64,000 nt of DNA from Thermanaerothrix solaris. GTDB taxonomy: Bacteria; Chloroflexota; Anaerolineae; Anaerolineales; Anaerolineaceae. Below the pieces are notes generated by a model, which searched no databases, was not told the origin of the DNA, and saw nothing but the letters and a program-made list of their open reading frames with translations. How positions within the stretch are numbered: the stretch's first letter is position 1; every line of letters starts with the position of its first letter. The stretch is taken from contig NZ_JAUHMF010000001.1 in assembly GCF_032334255.1 (NCBI RefSeq), forward strand, positions 372,001 to 436,000, given 5' to 3'. Shown here in pieces: positions 62,892-64,000 of the stretch. A program made the position numbers and the translations under genes.

Positions 62892-63748
62892 TGGATATGC
62901 CTCCTTCGCTCTTCACGGGCGTTTTCCAACCAGGCTTTAAGTTGGGCCTCGTCTTCGCTCTCTAAGATCTGGATGAGCTCGTTAACAGTTTGCGCAAAGA
63001 TCTTCATACTTCTAAGGATATTGGAGCGATTAGTTTGCAAGATGTCCAACATCATTTGAACATCCGAGCCCGCAAGCCGTGAGGTATCTCGAAATCCACT
63101 GGCAACCAGATGCCATAAAAAGTTTTCTGGATCACTCATCCGTGAGGCTGTGGCGACCAAGGTACAGGCTACCAAGTAGGGTAAGTGACTACTTGTTGCA
63201 ACCAAACGATCGTGTGTTGCGGCATCCAGGATCACAGGACGAGCGCCAATGGACTTGACAAGCTGGATTGTTAGATCCAAAGCCCGAGGCGATGTTTTCT
63301 CCGTTGGGACAAGAACGAAAAGGCGATCCTGAAAAAGACTTGCATCCGCATTACGAGCACCGGAAACTTCTCGACCGCACAACGGATGACCCCCAATGGC
63401 TTCCACTCCCAAAGGTAAATGTTCCATTTTCTCGCAGATGCTTGTTTTAGTGCTCCCCAGATCCATAACAAGGGTTCCGGGCATTAGGTATGAGGGAATG
63501 GCTTCCAAGAAGGTTAAAATTGTCCGAACCGGTGTAGCCAAAACAATTACATCAGAATGGGGAATAGCATCCTCGAACCTCTGATGACCACAATCAATCC
63601 AACCCTGAGCGTGGCACCATTGAAGGGCTCCTGGGTCTTGATCAACACCCCAAATCCTATGACAATGTGGCCTTAAAGCCGCCGCGAGCGATGCACCCAT
63701 TAGCCCCAACCCGATGATGGTAAAGTCTGTTTCAGACAGAGATTTCAT
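62888..63748 (-). CDS. tyrA: prephenate dehydrogenase
   Basis: 286 aa, monofunctional. NAD motif TIIGLGLMGASLAAAL at the N-terminus, VIVLATPVRTIL, MDLGSTKTSICEKM and IGGHPLCGREVSG with the catalytic His, then SSHLPYLVACTL. It converts prephenate to hydroxyphenylpyruvate for tyrosine. No C-terminal ACT domain is present. It overlaps both neighbours by 4 bp. Confidence 0.93.
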   Translation of the reverse strand: MKSLSETDFTIIGLGLMGASLAAALRPHCHRIWGVDQDPGALQWCHAQGWIDCGHQRFEDAIPHSDVIVLATPVRTILTFLEAIPSYLMPGTLVMDLGSTKTSICEKMEHLPLGVEAIGGHPLCGREVSGARNADASLFQDRLFVLVPTEKTSPRALDLTIQLVKSIGARPVILDAATHDRLVATSSHLPYLVACTLVATASRMSDPENFLWHLVASGFRDTSRLAGSDVQMMLDILQTNRSNILRSMKIFAQTVNELIQILESEDEAQLKAWLENAREERRRHIQ

Positions 63749-64000
63749 AGCGAACGACCTACAGCCTGGGCTACAGGAGCGAGATTCTGCATAAGTGCAC
63801 TAAAGCGCTCTGGGGTTAAAGATTGCGCACCATCCGAAAGCGCTTGATCCGGACGCGGATGTACCTCAATGATCAGCCCATCCGCCCCGGCAGCGACGGC
63901 CGCTCGCGAGACCGGTTCAACCAATTCCCAGCGCCCGGTGCCGTGACTGGGGTCAATAAAAACAGGTAAGTGCGAGAGCATCTTCAGCGCCGGCGCGGCA
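63745..64000 (-). CDS. aroF: DAHP synthase, C-terminal fragment (cut by window edge)
   Basis: The frame is open to the window edge (AAPALK before the ATG at 63981), so only the last about 84 residues are visible. VFIDPSHGTGRWELVEPVSRAA, then GLIIEVHPRPDQALSDGAQSL, is typical of type I-beta DAHP synthases, a group related to KdsA. It starts the shikimate pathway by joining PEP and erythrose 4-phosphate, and would be the first visible gene of the operon. Confidence 0.88.
   Translation of the reverse strand, partial: AAPALKMLSHLPVFIDPSHGTGRWELVEPVSRAAVAAGADGLIIEVHPRPDQALSDGAQSLTPERFSALMQNLAPVAQAVGRSL

Overview
The window looks like a piece of a Chloroflexota chromosome, most probably class Anaerolineae. 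This is an inference from content. GC is moderate by eye. There are Thr/Pro-rich LysM and SH3-type envelope proteins, a tandem-95 surface protein ending in a YLPL-type tail, a T-box in front of valS, a fused aroK-aroB inside a compact aro operon, and a four-Cys N-terminal module I associate with this phylum. No rRNA, tRNA or CRISPR array was seen.

Region 1 (1-38250, all + strand) is one long exopolysaccharide or surface-glycan locus with short gaps and many overlapping starts. It begins inside an asparagine-synthase-like gene. Next come two paralogous GNAT/FemAB-like acyltransferases and a CDP-sugar module (RfbF-like cytidylyltransferase, SDR enzyme, three paralogous zinc-finger C-methyltransferases). 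After two glycosyltransferases there is a CMP-Kdo module (kdsB, kdsD, kdsA) followed by a GT-B-like protein I cannot assign. Further glycosyltransferases, a NodB-type deacetylase, an O-antigen ligase/polymerase-like membrane protein and a PaaK-like adenylate-forming enzyme follow. Then comes an unusual 671-aa priming sugar transferase with its domains in swapped order and a degenerate GGDEF domain. A 4-amino-sugar module (SDR, nucleotidyltransferase, DegT aminotransferase) leads to a Wzz/BY-kinase fusion, a LysM membrane protein, a seven-repeat secreted protein, a polyprenyl-phosphate GT2 and a large polytopic protein. No Wzx-type flippase or ABC exporter is visible here.

Region 2 (38234-45100) holds a convergent polytopic membrane protein, plsY, a GNAT gene, and cspA with a clear promoter, long leader and terminator. 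An IS1202/ISNCY-like insertion sequence with 30-31 bp flanking repeats sits directly behind the cspA promoter. A 566-aa protein with a nucleoside-phosphorylase-like C-terminal half follows.

Region 3 (45104-56284) has valS with a full T-box leader, an SH3-domain lipoprotein, and gldA (glycerol dehydrogenase) under two sites matching the Rex redox operator. It continues with a membrane protein, a NarL-type two-component pair, a B12-binding radical SAM protein and a GT4 glycosyltransferase.

Region 4 (56346-64000, - strand) is a tightly coupled aromatic amino acid operon. In transcription order it reads DAHP synthase (partial), tyrA, aroA, aroE, aroC, aroKB, aroQ, yciI-like, pheA. It covers the route from DAHP to chorismate, plus the prephenate-consuming steps for Tyr and Phe; chorismate mutase is not visible in the window.
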